Shown here piece after piece: positions 36,527-45,093 of a stretch of DNA of 64,000 bases. The position numbers were made by a program, and so were the translations under genes. The stretch is from the NCBI RefSeq assembly GCF_947504105.1, contig NZ_CANNGP010000005.1, positions 1 through 64,000 of the forward strand, in the 5' to 3' direction. Numbering within the stretch: position 1 is the stretch's first letter; every line of letters starts with the position of its first letter. The stretch comes from an uncultured Tateyamaria sp. Lineage in GTDB: Bacteria; Pseudomonadota; Alphaproteobacteria; Rhodobacterales; Rhodobacteraceae. The notes beneath the pieces are model-generated. The model ran no database searches, had not been told where the DNA came from, and saw nothing but the letters and a program-made list of their open reading frames with translations.

Positions 36527-37096
36527 ATGATCGTTTCACGCGCACTTTTTGGCGGCTCGATGCGGCCTGTGATGGCTGCCTTGTTTGTACTGGGCTTTGC
36601 GGTTTTGGCTCTTGCGGCACCGGTTCGGGCCGATGTTGCACCGTTCGTTGGCTACTACTCCGGCAATGCTGAAGTCATACAGTCCGATGGCACGAAGATT
36701 CCGCGCGATATGAGCGTAAAGATCAACGAAACCAAGCAGGGGTTCACGGTAACTTGGACGTCAGTCACGTATAGGGCGTCGGGCAAAGTGTCCAAAAAGT
36801 CCTATACTATTGATTTTGTCCCAAGTGGTCGGGGCGACGTTTATGCTGCTGCACAGAGGAAGAACGTTTTCGGCCACGAGGTTCAGCTGGATCCAATGAA
36901 GGGTGAACCCTACGTCTGGGCGCGTATCGACGGAGAGACATTGACCGTCTATTCGCTGTTCGTGGATACCGATGGTGGTTACAGCTTGCAACAGTACGAT
37001 CGCACGCTTGCCGAAGGCGGGCTTAATTTACACTTTCAGAATATTCAGGACGGTGAAATCCTGCGCGCAGTCGAAACTTTTCTGACTCGGGAATAA
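36527..37096 (+). CDS. Secreted protein of unknown function
   Basis: A 189-residue exported protein. A Sec signal peptide (MRPVMAALFVLGFAVLALAAPVRA) ends near residue 36. The mature part is beta-rich, with Gly-Tyr and Thr-Val-Thr strands, and resembles no family I can name. It has a strong AGGAGGAAAAAGG ribosome site. It is divergent from fumC and convergent with sspB. Confidence 0.65.
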   Translation: MIVSRALFGGSMRPVMAALFVLGFAVLALAAPVRADVAPFVGYYSGNAEVIQSDGTKIPRDMSVKINETKQGFTVTWTSVTYRASGKVSKKSYTIDFVPSGRGDVYAAAQRKNVFGHEVQLDPMKGEPYVWARIDGETLTVYSLFVDTDGGYSLQQYDRTLAEGGLNLHFQNIQDGEILRAVETFLTRE

Positions 37097-37105
37097 ATGT
37101 GCCGA

Positions 37106-37612
37106 CTACTTCCTGAAGCTGTCGAGTGACACGATTTCAGCGTCTTTGCCGTCATCGTCTACCTTTGCGCCATCCTCAGGCGTCGGCTTGGGCGCAGCTG
37201 GGGCACGACTGGGCAAGATTTCGGGCGGAGTTGCCGGTGCTGTTTCATCATCGTCTTCACCCTGGGTCTCGAACCTCAGGCCAAATTCGACCGACGGATC
37301 AACAAATGTCTTGATCGCGTCGTAAGGTATATACAGCGGTTCGGGCGCGTCCCCGAAGTTTAGCGTCACCGCAAACCCTTCGGTCCCAACATCCAGCTTG
37401 TCATACCAATGCTGCATCACCACGGTCATCTCACCTGGATAGCGGTCGCTCAACCAGTCGGCCAGTTCGGCATCCGGGTGGCTTGTGTCGAAGGTGATAA
37501 AGAAATGATGCGCGCCCGGTAGTCCGTTCTGGGCAACATCCGTCAACACCTTCCGGATGAGGCCCCGCATGGCCTCGTGCATCAGGTTGCCGTAATCAAT
37601 GCTCCGGCTCAT
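37106..37612 (-). CDS. sspB: SspB-family ClpXP adaptor
   Basis: A 168-residue alphaproteobacterial SspB. It binds ssrA-tagged proteins and delivers them to ClpXP. The substrate-binding core (residues 1-125) includes HHFFITFDTSHPDAELADWL and the FAVTLNFGDAPEPLYIPYDAI segment. A disordered linker leads to a C-terminal peptide with IVSLDSFRK, the ClpX-docking type ending. The tmRNA that makes its substrate tags lies 3 kb away at about 40.6-40.9 kb. ATG 37612 was chosen; the earlier frame lacks family sequence. Confidence 0.85.
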   Translation of the reverse strand: MSRSIDYGNLMHEAMRGLIRKVLTDVAQNGLPGAHHFFITFDTSHPDAELADWLSDRYPGEMTVVMQHWYDKLDVGTEGFAVTLNFGDAPEPLYIPYDAIKTFVDPSVEFGLRFETQGEDDDETAPATPPEILPSRAPAAPKPTPEDGAKVDDDGKDAEIVSLDSFRK

Positions 37613-37688
37613 GGTGATCCTCGTGCTGCGAGTTCCAACCATATCCCAATTTGACGCAGAGGGAAGAGGTGGAGCGCGTTGTCAGCGA

Positions 37689-38942
37689 TTAAACCAGTCC
37701 CAAAAGCGAAAGAGCGCAACCCATAGCCGCCATGCCCGTCAATGTGACCAGCAAACCGACGCGCAAGCCCAGCATTAAAAGTGCCGCGATGGCCGTGAGC
37801 CCGGCGGCCCATATGTTGAGCGTTGCGACGTCTGGGACGGGAAGGGCGCTCATGCTGGCTTTCCCCACGTCGGCAAACAGGACGTGCAGGGCGAACCAAA
37901 CTGACAGGTTCAGGATCACCCCAACCACTGCCGCCGTGACGGCCTGCAAGGCGGCTGACAGCCGGGGCCGCGCGGCGATATGATCCAGGTACGGTCCTGC
38001 TGCGAAGATCCAAAGAAAGCAGGGCACGAAGGTGACCCACAGCGTCAGCACCCCCGCGGCCACGGCCATCCCTAGCCCGCTCTGCGCGTATCCAGCAAGC
38101 AGGGCGACGAATTCGGTCACCAGGATCAGTGGTCCGGGCGTGGTCTCTGCCAGTCCCAGCGCGTCGATCATCTGGCCGGTGGTGATCCATCCGTGATCCT
38201 GCACGACCTGCTGGGTCATATAGGCAAGCACGGCGTAGGCACCGCCAAAGGTCACGATGGCGAGTTTGGAAAAGAACAGTCCAATCTCAAGCAGGAAGGT
38301 CCGGGCCGTGAGCCACAAGACGATCAGTGGGGCTGCCCACAAGGCACCGAAGATCGCGACGTTACGTAAGGTCTGTGTATGCACCGGGGTGGAGGGCCGG
38401 GCCCGAGCCAGTGCAGGTTTGCGAAGTGCTCCGACAAGGCCTGCAACAACGACAACCAGCGGAAAGGGGATACCGAGTGCAAAAAGGGAGATAAAGGCTG
38501 ATCCGGCGAGTATCCAGGCTGTGGGGCCGGTCAGGGCCTTTTGACCTAGTCGTAAAAGTGCCTGCAGCACGACGATGATGACCGCCGCCTTGATCCCGAG
38601 AAAAGCCGCCTGAACCAGCGGTACGTCACCGAACCGAATGTAGGCAAGCGCAAGCACCAGTATCACCGCGGCCCCGGGAACAACAAACAGCAGCCCTGCC
38701 AGCACCCCACCGGACATACCGCGCAGCCGCCAGCCGGCATAGGTGGCCAACTGCATGGCTTCGGGTCCCGGCAAAAGCATGCAGAGCGAAAGCGCGCGCA
38801 GGTATTGATCCTCTGTCAGCCATTTTTTACGAGTCACAAGTGAATCGTGCATCAACGCGATTTGCGCTGCAGGTCCGCCAAAGGACAGCAAACCGATGCG
38901 CCCGAAAACGCGGGTCATCTGCGACCAGCTTTGTTCCATCAC
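37689..38942 (-). CDS. chrA: Chromate efflux transporter ChrA
   Basis: A 417-residue CHR-family ion transporter of the long, two-domain type with about 10-12 membrane spans. The domain signatures FGGPAAQIALMHD (N-terminal half, near residue 21) and FGGAYAVLAYMTQQ (second half, near 230) mark the tandem duplication. It exports chromate. It overlaps the rhodanese/ChrB-like gene by four bases, forming a two-gene operon. Confidence 0.88.
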   Translation of the reverse strand: MMEQSWSQMTRVFGRIGLLSFGGPAAQIALMHDSLVTRKKWLTEDQYLRALSLCMLLPGPEAMQLATYAGWRLRGMSGGVLAGLLFVVPGAAVILVLALAYIRFGDVPLVQAAFLGIKAAVIIVVLQALLRLGQKALTGPTAWILAGSAFISLFALGIPFPLVVVVAGLVGALRKPALARARPSTPVHTQTLRNVAIFGALWAAPLIVLWLTARTFLLEIGLFFSKLAIVTFGGAYAVLAYMTQQVVQDHGWITTGQMIDALGLAETTPGPLILVTEFVALLAGYAQSGLGMAVAAGVLTLWVTFVPCFLWIFAAGPYLDHIAARPRLSAALQAVTAAVVGVILNLSVWFALHVLFADVGKASMSALPVPDVATLNIWAAGLTAIAALLMLGLRVGLLVTLTGMAAMGCALSLLGLV

Positions 38943-39667
38943 GTGGCCTCCTGCCCGGCGGACTGACGATGCACCAGCCAGGCAGTGTCGAGAAACGGCA
39001 GGGCGGCACGGGCCAAGTCTTCATCACGTTCATGAAGATTGGGCAACATGGCAAGCAAGGCCGCGCCGCAAAATGCTCCGGTATCTACAGCTGTAATGAA
39101 ATCCACAAGATCAGGGCAGATGAGCCCCAATGCCACAAAAGCTTGCCCAAGCGGCATTGGATTGGGTAGTGCATTGCCGTCAAAGCGCATGGCAACATCT
39201 ATGACGTACTTGGGCGTCACCCAGAGTAGTGCGGCATCGGGATCGTACCAGCGCAGGATCAGCCAAGCCGTGATACACGCCCGCGCGTCATGGGTCGCCG
39301 GAAGCACCCAGGATGTACCGGGGTCCGGCGCGGTATCTAGCGCCAGGTGCGGACGACCGTCAGTGCGCCAGGCATGGTTGCCACCTGTCAGCGCGCGGGC
39401 ATCAAAGCCCATGCTGCGCAACTGTGCAGCTGCGCCGTGCGACAATTTCAAACCCTTTTGGCATATGATGACAACAGGTGCGTCCGAATCCTGCGATCTC
39501 GCCCAGTTTAATACACTGCGGTGTGGAACATGTCGTGCACCGGGCAAGCGCCAAGGGGCGGCGGCACTGTCCTCGGGCACGCAAACGTCGATCAGGCGGG
39601 GCGCACGGCCCGTGCCCAAGACAGACAGCAATTCGGTGGCAGAAATAGAGTGATGTGTGTGGTCCAT
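38939..39667 (-). CDS. Rhodanese-ChrB fusion protein, chromate-linked
   Basis: A 242-residue protein. The first 110 residues form a rhodanese domain with an active-site Cys loop CQKGLK (about residue 73) and the LIDVCVPEDSA strand. Residues 120-240 match the C-terminal domain of ChrB chromate resistance proteins, with WLILRWYDPDAALLWV, RFDGNALPNP and DTGAFCGAALLAML. It probably senses or regulates chromate stress for the coupled chrA. ATG 39667 was preferred to a start eight codons earlier. Confidence 0.75.
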   Translation of the reverse strand: MDHTHHSISATELLSVLGTGRAPRLIDVCVPEDSAAAPWRLPGARHVPHRSVLNWARSQDSDAPVVIICQKGLKLSHGAAAQLRSMGFDARALTGGNHAWRTDGRPHLALDTAPDPGTSWVLPATHDARACITAWLILRWYDPDAALLWVTPKYVIDVAMRFDGNALPNPMPLGQAFVALGLICPDLVDFITAVDTGAFCGAALLAMLPNLHERDEDLARAALPFLDTAWLVHRQSAGQEAT

Positions 39668-40045
39668 AGCGGCATCCTTTAAACACAACAAAAGGATGCG
39701 ACGTTTGGGCCAGCATGTGTATCAAGCCTGATGGGGCAGTCGCGATCTCCCCATAAGCCACGGTGCGCAATGATGCTCAGCCCGTCAACCCTTGTGGAGT
39801 GCAGCGCCAAAGATTTTGGTTCCAACAGACCGCTTTACCGAATTTACCGAAGTCCGCCTAAGCGGCCGTAGGTGTCTCAGGCATATACACAATCTGTCGA
39901 TCCGCGTGGTCCAGCAGGGCAGTTTACTTAGCTGCATTCAGAAGCGTGATGCGGGTCGAGTGGTAGCATTGGCTTTGCACCACACACTGGCGGGATCGCT
40001 GCAAGCAAGGGCACGTTTCATCACCGGTACGGGATTGCGCCAGCT
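39668..40045. other. Intergenic stretch without a recognised gene
   Basis: About 380 bases lie upstream of the chromate pair and downstream of the SnoaL-like gene. Open frames here have no family resemblance. It must hold the promoter of the chrB-like/chrA pair. Nothing else is identified; a small RNA cannot be excluded. Confidence 0.4.
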
Positions 40046-40474
40046 TTATCGCAGCCTTGTGCCACCCAGCATCACGGCCATTGCGTTCTCGGGAAGCAGG
40101 CTTAGCTGCTCGAACAGCGTCAGGGAGTCGGTGCCCGTGTAAATCTCCACCATCTGCGTCCCCTCGAACCTTGCGATCACCTGCCCGAAAACATGCACAG
40201 GATCGCCCGTGTCTGCCGAGTGGCTTTTGATCTCTACCAGCGCTGATAGCCAATCATCCTGCTCCATCGTGATGGGCAAGGTGATTTCGATGGGGCCAAG
40301 CAGTTCTCGTACCATCGTCACCAGGTCGGTCAGATCCTCTATCGAAAAGGGTGTGTCACCCATGATCCCGCGCGAGCGAGCGTTGGGCGCAAGGAATTTC
40401 GGGATCGCCTCAAGGTCACCCTTGATCCACACCTCGTCGTACCAGCCTTGCAGGGTTTTGACCTTGTGCGGCAT
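40046..40474 (-). CDS. SnoaL/NTF2-like protein
   Basis: A 142-residue small protein with the alpha+beta-barrel pattern of the NTF2/SnoaL fold: VWIKGDLEAIPKFLAPNA near the N-terminus is typical of polyketide-cyclase-like members, followed by strands ending in VIARFEGTQMVEIYTGTDSL. The substrate is unknown. ATG 40474 is the start that leaves the family N-terminus. The gene is immediately downstream of tmRNA but behind a hairpin. Confidence 0.65.
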   Translation of the reverse strand: MPHKVKTLQGWYDEVWIKGDLEAIPKFLAPNARSRGIMGDTPFSIEDLTDLVTMVRELLGPIEITLPITMEQDDWLSALVEIKSHSADTGDPVHVFGQVIARFEGTQMVEIYTGTDSLTLFEQLSLLPENAMAVMLGGTRLR

Positions 40475-40569
40475 GCGCGCCTCGTCCTCAAATAGACTAT
40501 TCCATCCACAGCGATAGCGCCCGGGCCTTAACAATCCTTGAAGGTGTGGTGAAAACACAAAAGTCTTTT

Positions 40570-40601
40570 GAAAATGCAGGCTTCTGTTGCCAGGTGCCTG
40601 C
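40570..40601 (-). terminator. Probable terminator of tmRNA
   Basis: GCAGGC and GCCTGC arms close a hairpin with a 14-base loop, followed by CATTTTC on the minus strand. It lies at the 3' end of the ssrA coding piece. Part of it could instead be a tmRNA pseudoknot. Confidence 0.5.
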
Positions 40602-40890
40602 GAACCCCGCCTAACGCTGCTAGGCGCTAGGGCTTAAAGTCGGTTCTACTAGGACTGCTTACGCAGCCATAGCAACCGGAGCACGATTGTCGTTTGCAAT
40701 TGTACTGTTTTCGCCGGTAACGGTGGCAGACAGCCGAGACAAAGCTAACACCTTTAGACGTCCGTCGATCCTGTTTCGGCCCCATGATCCCGCAAACGAC
40801 AGGATATTTGGTGGAGCCGCCGGGTACCGCCCCCGGGTCCGATCCGTTTATTACGAGCGCGTTTATGTCCATAGTCCCGAGGGACATCAA
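40602..40890 (-). ncRNA. ssrA: Two-piece (permuted) tmRNA
   Basis: The acceptor piece comes first on the minus strand and ends CGGCTCC-A-CCA at 40809. A 25-base spacer follows, and the coding piece starts GGGGCCGAAACAGGATCGACGG at 40783. The 5' GGGGCCG pairs with the acceptor CGGCTCC to form the tRNA-like stem. The tag frame (40659-40697) reads ANDNRAPVAMAA then TAA. tmRNA rescues stalled ribosomes and tags the product for ClpXP, served by the SspB at 37.1-37.6 kb. The permuted form is characteristic of alphaproteobacteria. The 5' and 3' limits are approximate. Confidence 0.9.
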
Positions 40891-41016
40891 TGACATAGGC
40901 GAACCGAATGCCGGTTGCAATCTTCAGGAGGCTTTAGACGCATCTTTTTGAAACAGAGGGGATATAGGCAAACATTAAAAATATGATCTATCTCATTGTA
41001 ACATATGATTTATCAA

Positions 41017-41367
41017 TTAAATATTTGCGATTGTGAACCACAGAGCCAGCGCGGCCTCAATCCCGCCGAAGATCAACACCTTCTTCACTGGGGGTTTGTC
41101 CAGGATCAGCGATACACACCGCCCTAGGGCCGCGCCGACAAAGGCAAAGCCGATCATTGCATATGCCAATGGCGCGTCGATCCAGATGGCGGCACTGCCG
41201 GTGACAACGAAAAGTCCGCCGACCGAGGCGCGCATTTCGCTAAGCCCCATGGTGCTGTCCGTCGGTACGAGGTCCAGCGCCGAGGCCGTGTATCGGGGTG
41301 CCACAAAACCAAAAAGCCCGAAAGCAACTGTCAGTAAGGCTGCGATGATGTTGAGTATGTCAATCAT
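41017..41367 (-). CDS. DUF4345-like small membrane protein
   Basis: A 116-residue protein with four predicted membrane segments, beginning at ILNIIAALLTVAFGLFGFVAP. The MGLSEMRASVGGLFVVTG segment is typical of DUF4345. Function unknown. It ends about 130 bases before the tmRNA, and the gap is AT-rich and probably contains the tmRNA promoter. Confidence 0.7.
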   Translation of the reverse strand: MIDILNIIAALLTVAFGLFGFVAPRYTASALDLVPTDSTMGLSEMRASVGGLFVVTGSAAIWIDAPLAYAMIGFAFVGAALGRCVSLILDKPPVKKVLIFGGIEAALALWFTIANI

Positions 41368-41418
41368 GAGCGCCAGCTAGGGCGGGGTGGGTCCAAAGGC
41401 AAGCGGAAGCTCACTGGA

Positions 41419-42111
41419 CTAAAACTCTGTCGCGATGGGTGTGTTCAGCCGATCCTCGAGGTCCTTGTTGAATGACGCAAGATCCATAGACAGATTGAGG
41501 TCCAGCACGGTCTTGATATCGACTGATATATGGCGGCGGCCTTTCTTGATGCCGATGAACGTCCAGAAATAGTCGTACCTTGCGTGTTGAAACCTGCCCA
41601 ACCCATCCAGCCTAAGCAACAGAACGGGGCGGTTTGGATTGGTTTGCAAAATATCGTATGCGCCCGACAGATGCGGTGCGATCAGCTCTGGTTCTTGCTG
41701 CCGGGTATGACCGGCGGGGAAAAGCAAAATACTTTCGTCGCGACCCAGCGCTGCAAGAATGCGCTGCATGCTCGCCTCTTTCCGGGCCTGTCTTTTTTCT
41801 GGCGCCCAGCTCTTGGGTGAGCTGACCGGGATGGCGCGCGCCACGAACAGGGGGAACCACTGCATCCAGTTGTGGTATTCATTGTAATGTACCACCGGAC
41901 GGATGCGTTGCGTGGTGTAAAGTATAGCAGCGATCAATGGGCCGTCGAAGCGGCTGACATGGGTCGCGAGGATCAGCGCGCCCGGCGTGTCTTGCAGCAA
42001 TTGCTTACCTGAGCAACTCACGTTGTAGAAAAGCGCGAAATAGGTACGCACAATGGCAAAGAAGACGTGGCGCAACCACTTGCCAAGGGTCTTGTCGATC
42101 AATCGCAACAT
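41419..42111 (-). CDS. PlsC-like acyltransferase
   Basis: A 230-residue 1-acyl-glycerol-3-phosphate acyltransferase-type protein. The catalytic HX4D motif is HVSRFDGP (about residues 51-58), with the FPAGHTRQQEPE substrate block at about 135. A hydrophobic N-terminal segment (FAIVRTYFALFY) suggests membrane association. The substrate may be a lysolipid; the enzyme is more divergent than housekeeping PlsC. It follows the membrane protein linked to mtoX at a 71-base gap. Confidence 0.7.
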   Translation of the reverse strand: MLRLIDKTLGKWLRHVFFAIVRTYFALFYNVSCSGKQLLQDTPGALILATHVSRFDGPLIAAILYTTQRIRPVVHYNEYHNWMQWFPLFVARAIPVSSPKSWAPEKRQARKEASMQRILAALGRDESILLFPAGHTRQQEPELIAPHLSGAYDILQTNPNRPVLLLRLDGLGRFQHARYDYFWTFIGIKKGRRHISVDIKTVLDLNLSMDLASFNKDLEDRLNTPIATEF

Positions 42112-42182
42112 AGTTTGAAACCTGGCACTGCACGTCGTTGGCCTGACAGTTGCGGCCTTGTTCGGCTAGGTCAATGCCTTTT

Positions 42183-42836
42183 TCAGACCGCCGTCCACAG
42201 GCCAACGCCGCCCACGACAATCAGGCTGAGGGCCCAGACCAATTCCAGATCAAACCAGCTACGGCTCAGGAATTGTAGACCTAGCCAGCGGTGCACGGCA
42301 TAGGCAACAGCGCCCCCCGATCCCATCATCGCCACCGTGTGTAGTACAGCAACTCCAAGTGCCAACGCTGTTGTTGCCATAAGGGCAGAGGCCGCGCGAT
42401 GGCCTGCGTCCAGTTCCTCGATCGCACAAAGACCAAGATAGATGGGCACCAGCATCAGCGCTGCCCCATGTGCAAGCGCAACCAAAAAAGACCAGAGTGT
42501 CAGCTTGTGCGGGGGAATGCGCGCGAGGAACCGAGGGTGTTTGCGTGTGATGGCAAGGTAAAGGCCCATGGTGATCACGACCAACCCGGCGCCAATGCGG
42601 ATCTCGCGTTCGTAGTCAATGAGCAGCGTCATCAGCGAAAATGGCAGCAGGATGCCGAGCATTGCCGCAAAATGACCCAAGGACAGCGCCCCGAGCGCCG
42701 GCCAAAGCGCACTGCGCTTGCGTTCGAACAGGGCGGACGACACGGCAAGCGGCCAGCCCATACCGGGGTTCAGCCCGTGATAGAGGCCGGAGAGGATCAC
42801 GGCGAGCCAGAGGCCCGCCGTGGTCGTAAGGTCCAT
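42183..42836 (-). CDS. Polytopic membrane protein coupled to mtoX
   Basis: A 217-residue integral membrane protein with about six spans. Conserved-looking histidines lie in LYHGLNPGMGW (His20), LGHFAAM (His55), LAHGAALMLVP (about His122) and LHTVAMMG. The pattern of paired His/Pro/Gly in membrane helices recalls metal permeases of the NicO/HupE kind, though I cannot place it firmly. Its ATG overlaps the mtoX stop (ATGA), so the two are translationally coupled. Metal supply to the copper-dependent oxidase is a reasonable inference. Confidence 0.6.
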   Translation of the reverse strand: MDLTTTAGLWLAVILSGLYHGLNPGMGWPLAVSSALFERKRSALWPALGALSLGHFAAMLGILLPFSLMTLLIDYEREIRIGAGLVVITMGLYLAITRKHPRFLARIPPHKLTLWSFLVALAHGAALMLVPIYLGLCAIEELDAGHRAASALMATTALALGVAVLHTVAMMGSGGAVAYAVHRWLGLQFLSRSWFDLELVWALSLIVVGGVGLWTAV

Positions 42837-44236
42837 CAGACCGATGGGTAGCAGAAACTGTCCGTCGAACAGTCGCCACCCTCAAGCCGGATCTGGTGGC
42901 TGCGGTAGCCTTCAGGGAACTTTGTCCAGAAGTTTTCATCCAGCGTCAGTCCGCCGTTTTCACCCACATGGGCCATGACCATCGCCGCGCCGCGCTCGCC
43001 GGGATAGAACTGGTCATCCCAGGTGGAATAGAGCGAGTTGGTCCAGTAGACGCGTTTTCCGTCGCGGCTGATCTCGACCATCTGCGGGCCGTAGCCAAAG
43101 TCCTTGCCATTGGGGTGTTTGGTTTTCTTGACGATGCCGCCAATTTCGACCTTGCCAGCGAGCACGGGATTCATCGGATCGGACACGTCGTATTGATGCA
43201 TTTCACCAAGGCCCCAGCAGGCAACGTAGAGGTACTTGTCATCGAGGCTCAGGTCGATGTCTGTGACCAGCGGTGGCACCGCACCAAAGCCCTTGAGGAG
43301 GTCGGGCAGGTCGTCCGCGTCCGCAGGCACGGGGTCGATGGTGATCGTCTTTTTGGCCTGCCATTCACCGTCCTCATCCCGCCACCAGGTAAAGATCGCA
43401 CCCTGCAGGTTGGTGGTATCAACCACCACGCCACAGAACCCATATTCCTTGACCGGGTCGTGGGCTGGGCGGATTTCCAGCGCCATCTGGTGATTTTCTC
43501 CCAGGTCGATGGACTTCGTTACCTTACGCCCGCGCAGGTCCCAGAAGTGGATCGTGTGGCCGTATTTGTTGGACAGAAGATCCTCTGGCACCACACCATT
43601 TTCGAATTGCGGCGGGAGGCCCCATTCGCTGCTGACCATGTAGTCGCGCGGCAGGTTCCACCAGAAATCGTAATGCTTGTCCTGAATGCCGCGGTCCATC
43701 TCGTAGCGGCCCAGAATGTCGAAGGTTTCGCAATCCATGATGAAGATACCGGGAGGGCCATCGGTGCCATCCTCACCACCGCCGCCCAGGGTCGATACAT
43801 AGATGCCCTCGGGTCCGCAGTGAATGGTGTGAGGGCGGGAATAGCCCGTCTTGTCAAACAGTTCTTCGGGTTCGATGATCTTGTGGATCTTGGCTTTGAG
43901 CGGTTCCTTTACATCAATAATGTAGATGCGCGACGACCGGATGCCAGGAATGATCAGGTAACGGCGTTCAAGAAACGCGTGGCCGGTGAGGGGGCTGAGC
44001 GCCGAAGAACAGGCATTCCAACCGAAATGGTGAAACTCGTCACCAAGGTTGGGGACATAAAGCTCATGGACGATCTGGCTGTAAGTGTCGCTCGTGGGAT
44101 CAACATCGACAACCGCAAGGCCATCGGGTTTGGTCCCATCAGGGCTGAGCATCAGCGTAAACGCCAATTTCTCAACCGGGGCTTCCATGGCCATCTTGGG
44201 CGAGGGGTGAAATGTGGGATCGGGTCTTAAATTCAT
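42836..44236 (-). CDS. mtoX: Methanethiol oxidase / selenium-binding protein SBP56 family
   Basis: A 466-residue SBP56-family protein of full family length (about 460-470). In bacteria such as Hyphomicrobium and roseobacters the family is methanethiol oxidase, a copper enzyme converting methanethiol to formaldehyde, sulfide and peroxide. Family blocks include HHFGWNACSSALS (about residues 67-79), SRPHTIHCGPEGIYVSTLGG, RDYMVSSEWG and DIDLSLDDKYLYVACWGLGEMHQYDVSDP. There is no N-terminal signal peptide, which is worth noting since some characterised MtoX are periplasmic. A strong GGGAGGAC site precedes ATG 44236. Downstream of the GntR gene and coupled to the membrane protein. Confidence 0.85.
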   Translation of the reverse strand: MNLRPDPTFHPSPKMAMEAPVEKLAFTLMLSPDGTKPDGLAVVDVDPTSDTYSQIVHELYVPNLGDEFHHFGWNACSSALSPLTGHAFLERRYLIIPGIRSSRIYIIDVKEPLKAKIHKIIEPEELFDKTGYSRPHTIHCGPEGIYVSTLGGGGEDGTDGPPGIFIMDCETFDILGRYEMDRGIQDKHYDFWWNLPRDYMVSSEWGLPPQFENGVVPEDLLSNKYGHTIHFWDLRGRKVTKSIDLGENHQMALEIRPAHDPVKEYGFCGVVVDTTNLQGAIFTWWRDEDGEWQAKKTITIDPVPADADDLPDLLKGFGAVPPLVTDIDLSLDDKYLYVACWGLGEMHQYDVSDPMNPVLAGKVEIGGIVKKTKHPNGKDFGYGPQMVEISRDGKRVYWTNSLYSTWDDQFYPGERGAAMVMAHVGENGGLTLDENFWTKFPEGYRSHQIRLEGGDCSTDSFCYPSV

Positions 44237-44310
44237 AGCGTCCTCCCTGACGTATGGTTGACGATCAGTGCCCGACCCCTCGGATGCCTTTGCGACTTTT
44301 GGGGGAAGGA

Positions 44311-45066
44311 TCAGGCGGTCTTGTGCTCCTTTTCTGCGGCCTTTTGCGCGCGGGCAGTGACGACCGAATGGGCCAGCTCTCGCGTGTAGGCTTCTAATTT
44401 AACCAATGTCGCGTCGATCTTGGCGGCGTCCCGAGCCTCGACCGCGTCCGCGATGTCCGTGTGCAGCGCCACAATCGCTTCGCGCGACCGGGCGGTGAAC
44501 GTGATCATGTTCATAAGGGGCTGCATCGCCTCGACCGCACCGGCAAGCTGATAGCTGAGTACCTTGTTGCCTGCGCCATCCACCAAGGCCCGGTGAAAGG
44601 TGACATCAGAGGCACAAAACGCCTCGTCGGTGAGGCCGGGCTGGCCTTGACGGTGAATTTCCGCCCGCATCGTCGCCAAATGATCCGGCGTACGGCGCGC
44701 CGCGGAAAGCGGGGCACAGGCACGCTCCAGCGCATAGCGCGCTTCACAGGCGACATCGAAACTGACAGCATTCATGGACAGCAACAGGGTCGAGGTCGTG
44801 ACCTGCTGGGCATAAGCATCCTCGAACCGCAGGCGGTTCACGAAAGCGCCGCCAGTGGCCCCGCGCTGGGTTCTGATCAACGATTGCGCCGCGAGTCGCT
44901 TTAGGGCCTCGCGCACCGTGGGCCGGGATACGTCAAAGTGATCGGCAAGCTCGGCCTCGCTTGGAAGCCGTTGATCCACAATCAAATCACCTGCGATAAT
45001 GGCATCCCGGATCGCCTTGGCAATCTGGGCAGAGAGATCAACTGTGCTGTCGGGATCAATTTTCAT
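44311..45066 (-). CDS. FadR-family GntR regulator (DmdR-like)
   Basis: A 251-residue regulator. The N-terminal winged helix has LPSEAELADHFDVSRPTVREALKRLAAQSLI (about 35-65). The C-terminal FCD ligand domain spans about 90-230 with His/Asp residues in SDVTFHRALVDGAG and ALHTDIADAVEARD. GntR regulators near dmdA control the demethylase in roseobacters, and acryloyl-CoA-type ligands have been proposed. It is the first gene leftwards, followed by mtoX 74 bases later, and diverges from the DUF2182-dmdA operon across two operator-like palindromes. Confidence 0.85.
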   Translation of the reverse strand: MKIDPDSTVDLSAQIAKAIRDAIIAGDLIVDQRLPSEAELADHFDVSRPTVREALKRLAAQSLIRTQRGATGGAFVNRLRFEDAYAQQVTTSTLLLSMNAVSFDVACEARYALERACAPLSAARRTPDHLATMRAEIHRQGQPGLTDEAFCASDVTFHRALVDGAGNKVLSYQLAGAVEAMQPLMNMITFTARSREAIVALHTDIADAVEARDAAKIDATLVKLEAYTRELAHSVVTARAQKAAEKEHKTA

Positions 45067-45093
45067 TTGTCATACATTTTAATGTCTGACATT
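45067..45093. promoter_or_regulatory. Two GntR/FadR-type operator candidates
   Basis: TTGTCATACAT (45067-45077) fits the FadR-type pattern TNGTNNNACNA at ten of eleven positions. AATGTCTGACATT (45081-45093) is a perfect 13-base palindrome with the same GT...AC core. They sit immediately upstream of the regulator start and 43 bases from DUF2182, so one regulator could control both directions. Confidence 0.65.

Noticed and set aside
39792-40142. Open frame of 116 codons on the plus strand
   Set aside because: It partly overlaps the SnoaL-like gene, has no ribosome site and no family resemblance.
40627-40920. Open frame of 97 codons on the minus strand
   Set aside because: It lies within the tmRNA gene; the RNA explains the sequence.
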